Shown one piece after another: positions 5,620 to 12,542 of a DNA stretch of 14,511 bases. Under the pieces are notes generated by a model. That model made no database searches. It saw only the letters and a list, made by a program, of their open reading frames with translations, and was not told the DNA's origin. The DNA is from Thermoguttaceae bacterium. Lineage in GTDB: Bacteria > Planctomycetota > Planctomycetia > Pirellulales > Thermoguttaceae. The DNA lies in contig JAFTCU010000343.1 in assembly GCA_017454585.1 (NCBI GenBank), forward strand, positions 1-14,511, given 5' to 3'. Each line of letters starts with the position of its first letter. Position 1 is the first letter of the stretch. The position numbers were made by a program, and so were the translations under genes.

Positions 5620-7305
5620 TTACTGCTTCGTCGGCCACGTTGGCGGCCAGTTAGGAGATTCCAGACCAATAAGGGGTTTCTCCATCGAAACGGGTTTCAG
5701 CCGCGGTGAGGGTGAGGGCATAATAGGTTCCACCGTGTTAGAATCGGCAATGGAAATCGTTTCCGGCTCCGCCGGCTTCAGTTCTTCATTTACGATGCTT
5801 TTTTCGGGACGAGGCAAATCATTCAGAGCGATCTCAACTTCATTCTGTATCCGATTCAGCTGACTTTCGTTACGCGGGGAAAGAACGAACTGCTCCATTT
5901 TCAGAGAACAAAAATAATCGTGAATGGCTTCATAGGACGCGAAAAGCCCTTCCTGGTCCTCAATATTGGCCGCAACACAAACCCCTAAAAGTTTCCCGTC
6001 CTGTGAGAACAGCCCACCGCCGCTGCGTCCCTGAACCGGAACAACGGAAACCTCAATATTGGGCGTTCCGAGGAAACGGTTCAGATTCGTAACGACCCCC
6101 GACTGAACGGTGGGGTCAGCGCCAAGATTACATCCGACGGTCGTGATGGGCATTCCTTTTTGAAGACGATATTCACGCCCCGCGACTGGGGTCGTCACAA
6201 TCGGCCGGTCCACCGTAAGGCTGATCAGACCCAAATCACGTTCTTCATCGTGATTCACATAGCGGCCCTGAACGATCAGAATGCCTTTATCCGTAAAAAT
6301 TTCAACTTTGATCACATCGCCAGGCTGGTATTCGCGAAACAGATGTCCACAGGTCAAAACCAGAGCGTGACCGGACCGGCAGTCAATGATCGTCCCCGTG
6401 CCTTTTCCTTCCGCCATCATATCACCATGAACATTGTTGACCTGAATTCGAACAGTAGAAGAAAGGACCTGATCCCTGATCTCGGAGGAATCGTTTCCCG
6501 GGACAATACTTTGCTGCGCAGAAGGGCGAGTCATACTGGTATCCGCAGAAACCTGCATAACCGTTGCGTTCGCATTCGTTCCGATGCTCGAAGCGGGCTG
6601 AACCGGTTCCATGGACGCGATCTGGTTCTGGCGTGTACCTGAAGTGCCATCATCCTGGAAGACGTAATCTCCCGCGACGATTTCCTGAACGCTGAGTTTC
6701 GTCTCACGTCCACGCCAGGCGGATTCCGCGACCTGCGTTCTGCACTGGGACGCTTCCGGAGGCGTACACTGTTTGAATTGTCTCGGCGAGCCGCCGGCCT
6801 GCACGATCATATTTTCCAGCCGGGACTCCGACGTAACTCCCACCTGACGCGCGACTTCTTTGCCGTCAACGATGACAACAAAACACGGGATTTTGGTAAT
6901 ATTGAACCGCTGCGCCCAATCAGGGAAACGGTCCGTGTTGACTTTGCTGACCCGGTAACCGCGTTGGACCAAATTATTCACCGTCGGCATCATGGAACGG
7001 CATGGACCACAGGCGTCATTATAGAAATCGAGCAGAACCACTCCGTTCTCGACCGAGTTCGGATCATTGTTGCGCAGTTGAGGAGCCGCGAGCCCTTCGG
7101 TTTTTTCGTAGGTTTTCTGTTTGCCGAAGAACATTCGGTTTACAGAGTGCTCCTCCGCTCCATCATCAGCCGCCCAAGTTTCGTTTGGGCCGAAGCAAAA
7201 CGAAAAACTCAAAAACACCGGGAACAGAATTTTCAGGACGGATTCTGAAAAGATTTCGGTTTCGCCAGACTTCTGATTGAGGGAACTGTCGGAAGAGTAA
7301 TTCAT
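5620..7305 (-). CDS. exported thioredoxin / trypsin-like serine protease fusion protein
   Basis: The protein has 561 residues. GGAG lies 8 bases before the ATG at 7305-7303, and there is no other usable Met before residue 58. A hydrophobic segment (about 25-39, KILFPVFLSFSFCFG) followed by NETWA suggests export with a longish N-region, or an N-terminal anchor. A thioredoxin domain (about 68-170) carries FYNDACGPCRSMMP with the CGPC redox pair (99-102) and the cis-proline loop KIPCF (P140). After a Ser/Thr/Gln-rich linker (about 215-275) comes a trypsin-like fold: TGTIIDC...LTCGHLF (H321), DLGLISL (D357) and QGRSGGGLF (S428), a complete triad with the GxSGG context of HtrA-type proteases. No PDZ domain follows; the C-terminal 80 residues are rich in Pro and Glu. 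The expected role is extracytoplasmic redox-linked protein quality control or processing, which is an inference. Confidence 0.88.
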   Translation of the reverse strand: MNYSSDSSLNQKSGETEIFSESVLKILFPVFLSFSFCFGPNETWAADDGAEEHSVNRMFFGKQKTYEKTEGLAAPQLRNNDPNSVENGVVLLDFYNDACGPCRSMMPTVNNLVQRGYRVSKVNTDRFPDWAQRFNITKIPCFVVIVDGKEVARQVGVTSESRLENMIVQAGGSPRQFKQCTPPEASQCRTQVAESAWRGRETKLSVQEIVAGDYVFQDDGTSGTRQNQIASMEPVQPASSIGTNANATVMQVSADTSMTRPSAQQSIVPGNDSSEIRDQVLSSTVRIQVNNVHGDMMAEGKGTGTIIDCRSGHALVLTCGHLFREYQPGDVIKVEIFTDKGILIVQGRYVNHDEERDLGLISLTVDRPIVTTPVAGREYRLQKGMPITTVGCNLGADPTVQSGVVTNLNRFLGTPNIEVSVVPVQGRSGGGLFSQDGKLLGVCVAANIEDQEGLFASYEAIHDYFCSLKMEQFVLSPRNESQLNRIQNEVEIALNDLPRPEKSIVNEELKPAEPETISIADSNTVEPIMPSPSPRLKPVSMEKPLIGLESPNWPPTWPTKQ

Positions 7306-7330
7306 CCATTAAACTCCAAAAGGTAAAAGG

Positions 7331-7365
7331 GCGGAAAGAGAAGAAATATTACCCCCTCTTTCCGC
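7331..7365 (-). promoter_or_regulatory. perfect 10-bp inverted repeat just upstream of the thioredoxin-protease gene
   Basis: GCGGAAAGAG (7331-7340) and CTCTTTCCGC (7356-7365) form a perfect 10-bp stem with a 15-base loop. On the minus strand it lies 14 bases before the Shine-Dalgarno GGAG (7317-7314). Only a weak T-rich stretch follows, so a translational or attenuation role in the leader seems likelier than full termination. Confidence 0.45.
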
Positions 7366-7368
7366 TCC

Positions 7369-7397
7369 AAAACGAAAGAAAATCATCCTTGATTTTC
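7369..7397 (-). terminator. intrinsic-terminator-like hairpin in the leader of the thioredoxin-protease gene
   Basis: GAAAATCA (7378-7385) and TGATTTTC (7390-7397) form an 8-bp stem with a 4-base loop. On the minus strand it is followed by TTTCGTTTT. It lies between the predicted promoter (7521-7549) and the ATG at 7305, so it either ends a separate small RNA or acts as an attenuator. The stem is AT-rich, which lowers confidence. Confidence 0.45.
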
Positions 7398-7520
7398 TCA
7401 CACGACCGCTCTGGCTAAAGCAGGTTGAAACGTCAAAATACGGTTCCGGGACTCACTGAATTCCCATCCTTGGTCCTTCCGTGAATCCTCTCACCCAGGG
7501 GAAGCGCCAGAGTGTTTCCC
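7370..7520 (-). ncRNA. candidate structured leader RNA or small RNA (unassigned)
   Basis: Starting just downstream of a plausible promoter, the minus-strand transcript would open with CTCTGGC (7512-7506), which pairs with GCCAGAG (7415-7409) to close a domain of about 100 bases. Inside, GGATTCAC pairs with GTGAGTCC (7488-7481 with 7456-7449, one G-U pair), and a competing small hairpin GTGAG/TTCAC uses the same bases. A terminator-like hairpin closes the 3' end. I compared it by eye with SRP RNA, 6S RNA and common riboswitch motifs and recognised none. No coding region is visible. The structure could still be chance. Confidence 0.35.
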
Positions 7521-7549
7521 ATTCTATAAATTTTTCATTTTTTTCGCAA
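7521..7549 (-). promoter_or_regulatory. possible sigma70-like promoter for the leader RNA and thioredoxin-protease gene
   Basis: On the minus strand TTGCGA (7549-7544, four of six) and TAGAAT (7526-7521, five of six) are 17 bases apart in an A-rich context. Transcription would start a few bases before the CTCTGGC stem. Confidence 0.45.
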
Positions 7550-7679
7550 TGTTGATTTGAACATTTTCATCAGATTTTCCCAAAAAGAAATTTCTCTCAC
7601 CCCGCTTCTCCCTCAAAATTCCCGAGAAAATAGGAGAAAGAGAATTTTAAAAAAATTTTAAAAATTCAGAAAAAAAACC
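7550..7679. other. AT-rich intergenic stretch between divergent promoters
   Basis: This part of the 452-bp gap between the thioredoxin-protease and DUF1559 genes holds A- and T-runs (TTTTAAAAAAATTTTAAAAA around 7646-7665) and purine-rich blocks. I see no gene, hairpin of note or repeat. Runs like these can act as UP-elements or bent DNA upstream of the promoters on either side. Confidence 0.5.
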
Positions 7680-7707
7680 TTGACTTTTTGTTTTTTTGGT
7701 TTAAACT
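7680..7707 (+). promoter_or_regulatory. probable promoter of the DUF1559 gene
   Basis: TTGACT (7680-7685, five of six) and TAAACT (7702-7707, four of six) are separated by 16 bases, after a long A/T-rich tract. Transcription would start near 7714, leaving a leader of about 45 bases before the start codon. Confidence 0.45.
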
Positions 7708-7757
7708 AATCGTAATAGATTAATTATGTTGTTTTTACTGACTCAAAGGAGGGGACT

Positions 7758-8762
7758 TTGAACAGCAATCGAACGAAATTTCTGCGAAAAAAAGCTTTCA
7801 CTCTGGTCGAATTGCTCGTCGTGATCGCAATTATCGGGATGTTGGTGGGGCTCCTTCTCCCGGCAGTACAGCAGGCACGTGAAGCCGCGCGGCAGATGCA
7901 GTGTGGAAATAACCTGAAGCAAATCGGTCTCGCCTGCCTCAACCACGAAAGCAACTGTCAGAAACTCCCATCCGCCGGCTGGACCCCCTATTGGGAAGGC
8001 GATCCCGACAATGGCATGGGGCCCGAGCAGCCGGGGTCGTGGGCCTACGCAATCCTCCCGTTCCTCGAACAAAACGCACTGTACCAGCTCGGCGCGGATG
8101 GTCAGGTCTCGGCTAAAACGACTGAACAGTGTGATGGTTCTCACATCCGTGCCCAAACCGTCGTAAACACCTGGTTCTGCCCTTCCCGCCGCTCGGCAAA
8201 ACTCTACCCGATCCTGATGGAAAGCCAGTACGTTGCGAACTGTAAATACACACCAGGTGGAAACTACTGCAAGGGCGACTACTCCTGCAACTACGGAAAT
8301 AACGTCTGGGCGAACGCTACGTACGAGCCGAGTTCGGTCGCGGCTGCGAAGAATTTCAACTGGAACAGTCTTCCCCAGTGCAAGGATTCAAACGGTACCC
8401 TGTTCAAGCACAGCGGCATCAAGATGGGCGAGATCCGTGACGGAACTACAAACACGTATATGATCGGCGAGAAGTATATGCCGTCTAACGAGTACGAGAT
8501 TTGCGGTGGCACAAATGACAATATTTATATTTACCGCGGCGCGGACACAGACAACTGCGTGACCTGTGTAAGAGCGAACGTTCCCTTGCAGGACCGGGCA
8601 AATTACCGGCGTGACCACGCCTTTGGCTCGACCCATGCCGGTGCGTTCGGGATCTCGATGTGCGACGGGTCGGTCCACAGGCTTTCTTATTCGATCGACG
8701 CCGAGCTGAATATGTACCTGAGCCAGCGCAACGACGGGAAACCCGTCACACTTCCGGATTAA
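7758..8762 (+). CDS. DUF1559 family pseudopilin-like protein (prepilin leader, H-X9-DG)
   Basis: The protein has 334 residues. It starts at TTG (7758-7760): a perfect AAAGGAGG (7746-7753) lies 4-5 bases upstream, and no ATG or GTG is nearby. The N-terminus is a type IV prepilin-like leader (RKKAFTLVELLVVIAIIG), cleaved after A13 before F14, with the conserved Glu at +5 (E18), and the hydrophobic helix runs to about residue 35. The DUF1559 start follows (LLLPAVQQAREAARQMQC, NNLKQIGLACLNHES). Near the C-terminus H293 and D303-G304 give the H-X9-DG processing-associated motif, followed by SVHRLSYSID. The family is highly expanded in planctomycetes and its members are exported, presumably by a pilus/type II secretion-like route; individual roles are unknown. 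Several CxC or paired cysteines suggest disulfides. Confidence 0.95.
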   Translation: MNSNRTKFLRKKAFTLVELLVVIAIIGMLVGLLLPAVQQAREAARQMQCGNNLKQIGLACLNHESNCQKLPSAGWTPYWEGDPDNGMGPEQPGSWAYAILPFLEQNALYQLGADGQVSAKTTEQCDGSHIRAQTVVNTWFCPSRRSAKLYPILMESQYVANCKYTPGGNYCKGDYSCNYGNNVWANATYEPSSVAAAKNFNWNSLPQCKDSNGTLFKHSGIKMGEIRDGTTNTYMIGEKYMPSNEYEICGGTNDNIYIYRGADTDNCVTCVRANVPLQDRANYRRDHAFGSTHAGAFGISMCDGSVHRLSYSIDAELNMYLSQRNDGKPVTLPD

Positions 8763-8958
8763 TTTGGAGTGCGGTAATACAGTCGCGCAAGCGACATTCA
8801 CCGCTTTCCCTTGCGGCAATCCGCCTCGAAGAGGCGTTTGCCGCTAAAGCGCGCGGGATGTTTCCCACGTGAAAACTCTTTTTCAACGTTAAAATTTCTG
8901 GTCACTAAAGTGAAAGCGGCAAAGGAAGCCTTCGGCTTCTGTATTGCCGCACTCCAAA
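8763..8958. repeat. 196-bp palindromic intergenic element
   Basis: Two 20-base ends (8763-8782 and 8939-8958) are inverted copies with one mismatch, sharing TTTGGAGTGCGG. Next to each end is a small hairpin: TCGC/GCGA (8783-8794) on the left and GAAGCC/GGCTTC (8925-8939) on the right. Inside, CCGCTTTC near the left pairs with GAAAGCGG near the right, and a nested hairpin (GCGGCAA...TTGCCGC with GCCTC/GAGGC at its tip, about 8812-8849) fills the left half. There is no ORF of note and no obvious target-site duplication. It begins immediately after the DUF1559 stop codon and runs into a terminator. Confidence 0.7.
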
Positions 8959-8987
8959 GGACGACGCATTCGCGCCGTCCTTTTTTT
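8956..8987 (+). terminator. intrinsic terminator after the DUF1559 gene
   Basis: AAAGGACG (8956-8963) pairs with CGTCCTTT (8976-8983), and CGC/GCG continues the stem inside; a run of seven T (8981-8987) follows. It lies two bases before the stop codon of the convergent beta-helix gene. Its left foot overlaps the end of the palindromic element by three bases. Confidence 0.8.
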
Positions 8988-8988
8988 C

Positions 8989-10986
8989 TCACTTCCAGCT
9001 TTCACCTTCACGGAACGTCACGACCGGCAGAACGTTCTGGATCCGCAGGTGGAAATCCTCGAAGCACGCCTTTTCCGGCTTCATGAATTGCACGCACCAG
9101 ACGCCGCCCTTTTCCGCTTCGGCCGGGTCGGGGTAGAAGAATTCCGACGAATCGATATCCTTCATCTCCCAGCGCTTTTCACCGTTCGGCGCGTAAACGG
9201 CTGCGTTCACCTTCTCCGCGCCTTCCGCCATGACACAAACTCCGAAATCCTTCGTTCCTTCCGGCACGCGGAAATAAACCTTTCCCGCCGCCGAGATGAA
9301 ATTCACCCGGGAAACATCGAGCGCGACCGGAACCGTCGGCTCGGTCAGCACGAACGAGTGAGAATTCGGCCCGCATTCCAGCGTATAAATGCCGTTTTTC
9401 GGGTCAGGAACGACGTACCGGCGCGTCTCGTTGATCGGCAGTTTCTCCAGCTTGACCCGCTTCCCGTCCGGCCCGACCAGATTCAGATCGATCGGATCGT
9501 GTGTATTCCGCCCGACCTGAACGAATCTGAGCGAGAACTCGAACGGCTGGCCCGCCTTCACATCAAAGAAGTACCGCGCAAAGCCACGCACCCGCATCGG
9601 GTTGAATTTCCCCGGCTCGGCCGCCAAAGTCGCAGCCAGATCCTTCGCCTCGAATCTCACCATCGGCAGGTGATGCGAGTTTTTCACCGGGTAATTGGCC
9701 TGAAGCCACGCCTCGTCGATCACGAGCGTCCCGGTTTTCCCGCCGCGCTTGCAGACGAGCTCGCCGCTCACGCTTTCAATTCCCCAGGCGTCCGACGAGC
9801 CGTCCGAGAACTTGAAGAACTCCCGGTTCGGGTCATCCGCCGGGGGATTGTCGTCCTGGACCTCCACGTTTTTGAACGTCACGTCGCCGAACGGACCCGG
9901 CTGGTCCGACGAGCTGACGAGCCGCACCGGGGTATTGGCCGGGTTGACGACTTTCACGTTTTCAAACGTGACTTTCACCGAGTTGATCGGATTGTTGTGG
10001 AGGGAAATGCCGCAGCCGCCTTCATTTTCCGTGACGAAATTTTTCACGACGAACGTCCCGGGAATCGGGTCCGCGTCGTGTGTCGGGCGCGTGCGGGTCA
10101 GGATCCAGTTGAGGCCCGAGCGTTTATTGTTCCGCGAGACGCAATCTTCGAGCGTGATGGAGAGCGTGCCGGACTTCGAAGTCAGGTTCGGCAGGTAAAA
10201 CTCGAACCCGTCGCCGGCGTTCCCTTCGCAGACGCAGCGGCGCATGACGCAGTTCGTCAGTTCCTCATTTTCGCGGTTCGGCTCAAAATCGATCCCGGCC
10301 TGCGGAGCGGTCCCGTTCGTATCGCGCATGATTGTGTCTTCGATCAGGAGGTTCCGCGCCGTGATGACGCTGATCCCCTGGCGGTGGTTTTCGTAACACA
10401 GGACGCGGCGGATCGTGATGTCGCTGCACGTGACGCCCGCTTTGCAAACGCCGAGGTAAATGCCGTCGCCGCCGGTGAATTCGATGGTGAGGTCCTCGAC
10501 CAGCACGTTGCTCGAGCTGAGGATGGAAAGCCCATGGCGCCACTCGGCCGGTTTGTACGGAGGTTTCTGGTAGTCCGCCTTGTTCATGCGGAAGAAGGCT
10601 TTCGCGCCCGGTTTTTCGCCGCGGATCACGACGTTCTCGCACTGGCGCAGCGACAAAAGCGCGTCGCTCGTGCCCAGGTACGCGCCTTTTTTCGCCTGCA
10701 GGACTACACCGTCCTGAAGCACGATTTCCTGATTGCTGGCGGCCTTGAGCGGAAGCGTGATCCAGTCGGACGCCTGACGGTCGATGATGAGTTTCCGGGC
10801 GCCGGAATCGATCGCGGCCTGCAGAAACTGCGTGGAATCCTCGGCATCAAAGCCCCACCACGAGGCGAGCGCCTCAGACCGTTTCCCGTCCAGAACTTCC
10901 TGAACGAGCTCCGGCTTCGCCCACTGCGCGAGCGAGACCGCGGAAAATACTAAAAGAAAAAGGAAGGAAAGGAAGGATTTTTGCAT
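8989..10986 (-). CDS. exported right-handed parallel beta-helix protein
   Basis: The protein has 665 residues. The ATG at 10986-10984 has AAGGA about 9 bases upstream and begins a signal peptide (MQKSFLSFLFLLVFSAVSLA, cleavage near QW at 21-22). Residues about 45-80 (GFDAEDSTQFLQAAIDSGARK) resemble the N-terminal cap seen in pectate-lyase and GH28-like proteins. Residues about 110-370 form the beta-helix, with repeated turns such as NVVIRG, NVLVEDLTIEFTGGDGIYLG, DITIRRVLCYENHRQGISV, LLIEDTIMRD, AGIDFEP and GDGFEF. About 460-640 is beta-rich and looks like two sandwich-type modules. Such proteins usually bind or cleave polysaccharides; D174 and D233 are candidate acidic residues, but no catalytic site can be assigned. 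An equally long antisense reading frame is a shadow. The neighbour 209 bp upstream on the same strand is a CE7 esterase, supporting a polysaccharide role. Confidence 0.9.
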   Translation of the reverse strand: MQKSFLSFLFLLVFSAVSLAQWAKPELVQEVLDGKRSEALASWWGFDAEDSTQFLQAAIDSGARKLIIDRQASDWITLPLKAASNQEIVLQDGVVLQAKKGAYLGTSDALLSLRQCENVVIRGEKPGAKAFFRMNKADYQKPPYKPAEWRHGLSILSSSNVLVEDLTIEFTGGDGIYLGVCKAGVTCSDITIRRVLCYENHRQGISVITARNLLIEDTIMRDTNGTAPQAGIDFEPNRENEELTNCVMRRCVCEGNAGDGFEFYLPNLTSKSGTLSITLEDCVSRNNKRSGLNWILTRTRPTHDADPIPGTFVVKNFVTENEGGCGISLHNNPINSVKVTFENVKVVNPANTPVRLVSSSDQPGPFGDVTFKNVEVQDDNPPADDPNREFFKFSDGSSDAWGIESVSGELVCKRGGKTGTLVIDEAWLQANYPVKNSHHLPMVRFEAKDLAATLAAEPGKFNPMRVRGFARYFFDVKAGQPFEFSLRFVQVGRNTHDPIDLNLVGPDGKRVKLEKLPINETRRYVVPDPKNGIYTLECGPNSHSFVLTEPTVPVALDVSRVNFISAAGKVYFRVPEGTKDFGVCVMAEGAEKVNAAVYAPNGEKRWEMKDIDSSEFFYPDPAEAEKGGVWCVQFMKPEKACFEDFHLRIQNVLPVVTFREGESWK

Positions 10987-11047
10987 GATTCAAGTCCTTG
11001 TGAATAAAAACAAATTGCTGTGGGGACTGCGCATCTTGTGTCGTCGC

Positions 11048-11163
11048 AACCCCGTAGGGGTTGAATGTTATTAGCCGTGGGTGAAACCCACGGGGGCGGA
11101 CGCCGCTTCCGGGATTCCGTGGGTTTCACCCACGGCTATTGACATTTAACCGCTAACGCGGTT
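11048..11163. repeat. BIME-like inverted pair of hairpin units
   Basis: The left unit is a hairpin AACCCC/GGGGTT (11048-11062), a spacer, then a hairpin CCGTGGGT/ACCCACGG (11075-11093). The right unit is the same arrangement on the other strand: CCGTGGGT/ACCCACGG (11117-11135), a spacer, then AACCGC/GCGGTT (11148-11163). The core 22 bases (11072-11093 against 11117-11138) are perfect inverted copies. A further hairpin CCGGCG/CGCCGG (11168-11183) lies to the right, just before the esterase stop codon. The element fills the gap between two minus-strand genes and may affect readthrough from one to the other. Confidence 0.7.
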
Positions 11164-11195
11164 ATGACCGGCGAGGACGCCGGCCCTCCGAGTCT

Positions 11196-12434
11196 TTATT
11201 CCATGTTCGTCATCACGCTCTGGCTGCCGTTCGGCATCTGGTACCCGTGGGTGCGGCCCTGGCTGAAGGTCAGTTTCTTCGGGCAGTTCAGATTATTGTA
11301 AAGAACCATCTGGCCCGATGGCGGGCAGACATAATCGCCCAGACCCGCAAAAATGGTCACTTTGCACTTGATCCGCTTCGCGTGGAACGTCGGGTCAAAG
11401 TAGCCCAGGCCCTCAGCCCATTCCGGGCGCCAGCCGTTCAGACGGTTTTTCGCCGAATGGCTCTGGAGATCCAGACACCACGGAATGCTCGCGTTGCACT
11501 CGGTCACGTCCGGATCGAGGCCCGCTGCGCTCAGGCACTGGAAACCGCCCTGGCTCCCGCCGCTGACGACCAGAACCTGACCGTTCCATTCCGGCTGGCT
11601 CTTGATCCACTCCAACGCGCGGATCAGACGCAGCATCATGCCGAGGAAGTAGCTCGTCTCCGGCTTGGCGTTTTCCTCTTTGTCGAAGGCGTAGCCCTTG
11701 AGCGTCGTGTTGCGCAGATTCTCGTAGAACTCCTTAGGTTGGCCGTTTACGATCCCGTGGGCGTTGATGTCGAGGTGGAGGCGGTCCTTGGCCCACGGGG
11801 CTTTATTCGCGGAACCGACGCCGTAGCCGTGGAAAGAAACGTAGGCCGGCAGCGATTTCTCCTTCGCGTTTTTCGGCTTGCAGAAGTACCCGGAGACGGG
11901 CTTTCCGATGCAGTCGATCTTCACGTCGTAGCAGAGGACGTCCGGATTTCCTGAATCGAGTTCCACCATCTCGGCGTGGAGCGGGACTTCGGCCAGGCGG
12001 GCCTTCTGCTTTGCCCAAAATGCGTCAAAGTCGGCGGGTTCGTCGCAGCCCTTGATCTCGTCGAGACGCACGCCCGCGCCGCCGTCAAACGGGGCCATCT
12101 GGAGGGGTTTCCCGTCGGCGTCAAAGGCCCGGACGTTGATGTGCACGAAACCCGGTTCGGTGATTTTCGTCTTGATGACGAGCGGTTTTTCCGCGTCGGC
12201 GACCGCTTCGCCATTTTCGGTCAGGCCGTCATCGCCGCGGCGGGTCCATTTGAGCGTCGGGCCGGAAATCGCTTTGCCGTCCTCGAGCAGCGTCACGGTG
12301 AAGGTCATTTCTTCGCCCGGCGCGTACGTGATCGGGTCTTTGTCGGTCTCGGCGTAGAACGTGTACTCGCCGGCCATCACGCCCAGCGTCAGCACAAAAA
12401 GGAAGGAAAGGGTGAGGGTGAATTTTTTAAGCAT
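11196..12434 (-). CDS. exported acetylxylan-esterase-like alpha/beta hydrolase (CE7/AXE1 family)
   Basis: The protein has 412 residues. The start at 12434 is preferred over an in-frame ATG at 12476 because AGGAG lies 8 bases upstream and the signal peptide (MLKKFTLTLSFLFVLTLGVM, then AGEY) becomes N-terminal. Residues about 23-125 form an Ig-like beta domain (YAPGEEMTFTVTLLEDGK) often found in front of this esterase in exported versions. The alpha/beta hydrolase domain follows: SFHGYG (200-205, oxyanion region), nucleophile S294 in SGGSQGG, D367 in GLGDYVCPPSGQ and H396 in RTHGYQM, so the triad is intact. CE7 enzymes remove acetyl groups from xylan oligosaccharides or from small esters such as cephalosporin C. 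Export favours action on plant cell-wall polysaccharide outside the cytoplasm. Confidence 0.92.
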   Translation of the reverse strand: MLKKFTLTLSFLFVLTLGVMAGEYTFYAETDKDPITYAPGEEMTFTVTLLEDGKAISGPTLKWTRRGDDGLTENGEAVADAEKPLVIKTKITEPGFVHINVRAFDADGKPLQMAPFDGGAGVRLDEIKGCDEPADFDAFWAKQKARLAEVPLHAEMVELDSGNPDVLCYDVKIDCIGKPVSGYFCKPKNAKEKSLPAYVSFHGYGVGSANKAPWAKDRLHLDINAHGIVNGQPKEFYENLRNTTLKGYAFDKEENAKPETSYFLGMMLRLIRALEWIKSQPEWNGQVLVVSGGSQGGFQCLSAAGLDPDVTECNASIPWCLDLQSHSAKNRLNGWRPEWAEGLGYFDPTFHAKRIKCKVTIFAGLGDYVCPPSGQMVLYNNLNCPKKLTFSQGRTHGYQMPNGSQSVMTNME

Positions 12435-12480
12435 GGAACAAACTCCTGAAAATGAAATATGGAGATAAAGATTCAATCAA

Positions 12481-12514
12481 GGTGAAAGGCCACGACCATC
12501 CGCAGCCTTCCACC
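12481..12514 (-). terminator. hairpin between clpS and the esterase gene
   Basis: GGTGAAAGGC (12481-12490) and GCCTTCCACC (12505-12514) pair over 10 positions (one G-U on the minus strand) around a 14-base loop. It lies 29 bases after the clpS stop codon. The downstream T content is modest (TTGATTGAATCTTTAT), so it may be a partial terminator or a leader hairpin for the esterase gene. Confidence 0.4.
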
Positions 12515-12542
12515 ATGAAAAAGACATAAATGGAATGATTTA

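Noticed and set aside
5477..5638. 54-residue N-terminal extension of the Asp-rich secreted protein, overlapping the end of the upstream gene
   Set aside because: It would bury a good signal peptide, and the downstream ATG has a consensus AAGGAG at ideal spacing. The region is AT-rich and looks non-coding.
7406..7520. Small SRP RNA or 6S RNA in the minus-strand leader
   Set aside because: GGAAGGA is reminiscent of the SRP apical loop, but the asymmetric loop sequences of SRP RNA are missing, and the length and central bubble of 6S RNA do not fit.
8944..10953. 669-codon open frame on the plus strand
   Set aside because: It lies antisense to the beta-helix gene almost end to end, is extremely Arg/Val/Asp-rich, and has no signal or domain. 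The minus-strand gene has a ribosome site, signal peptide and beta-helix repeats. The open frame is a side effect of codon use.
11247..11954. 235-codon plus-strand frame opposite the esterase
   Set aside because: Low-complexity, Arg/Ala-rich translation with no ribosome site, and antisense to an esterase with an intact catalytic triad.
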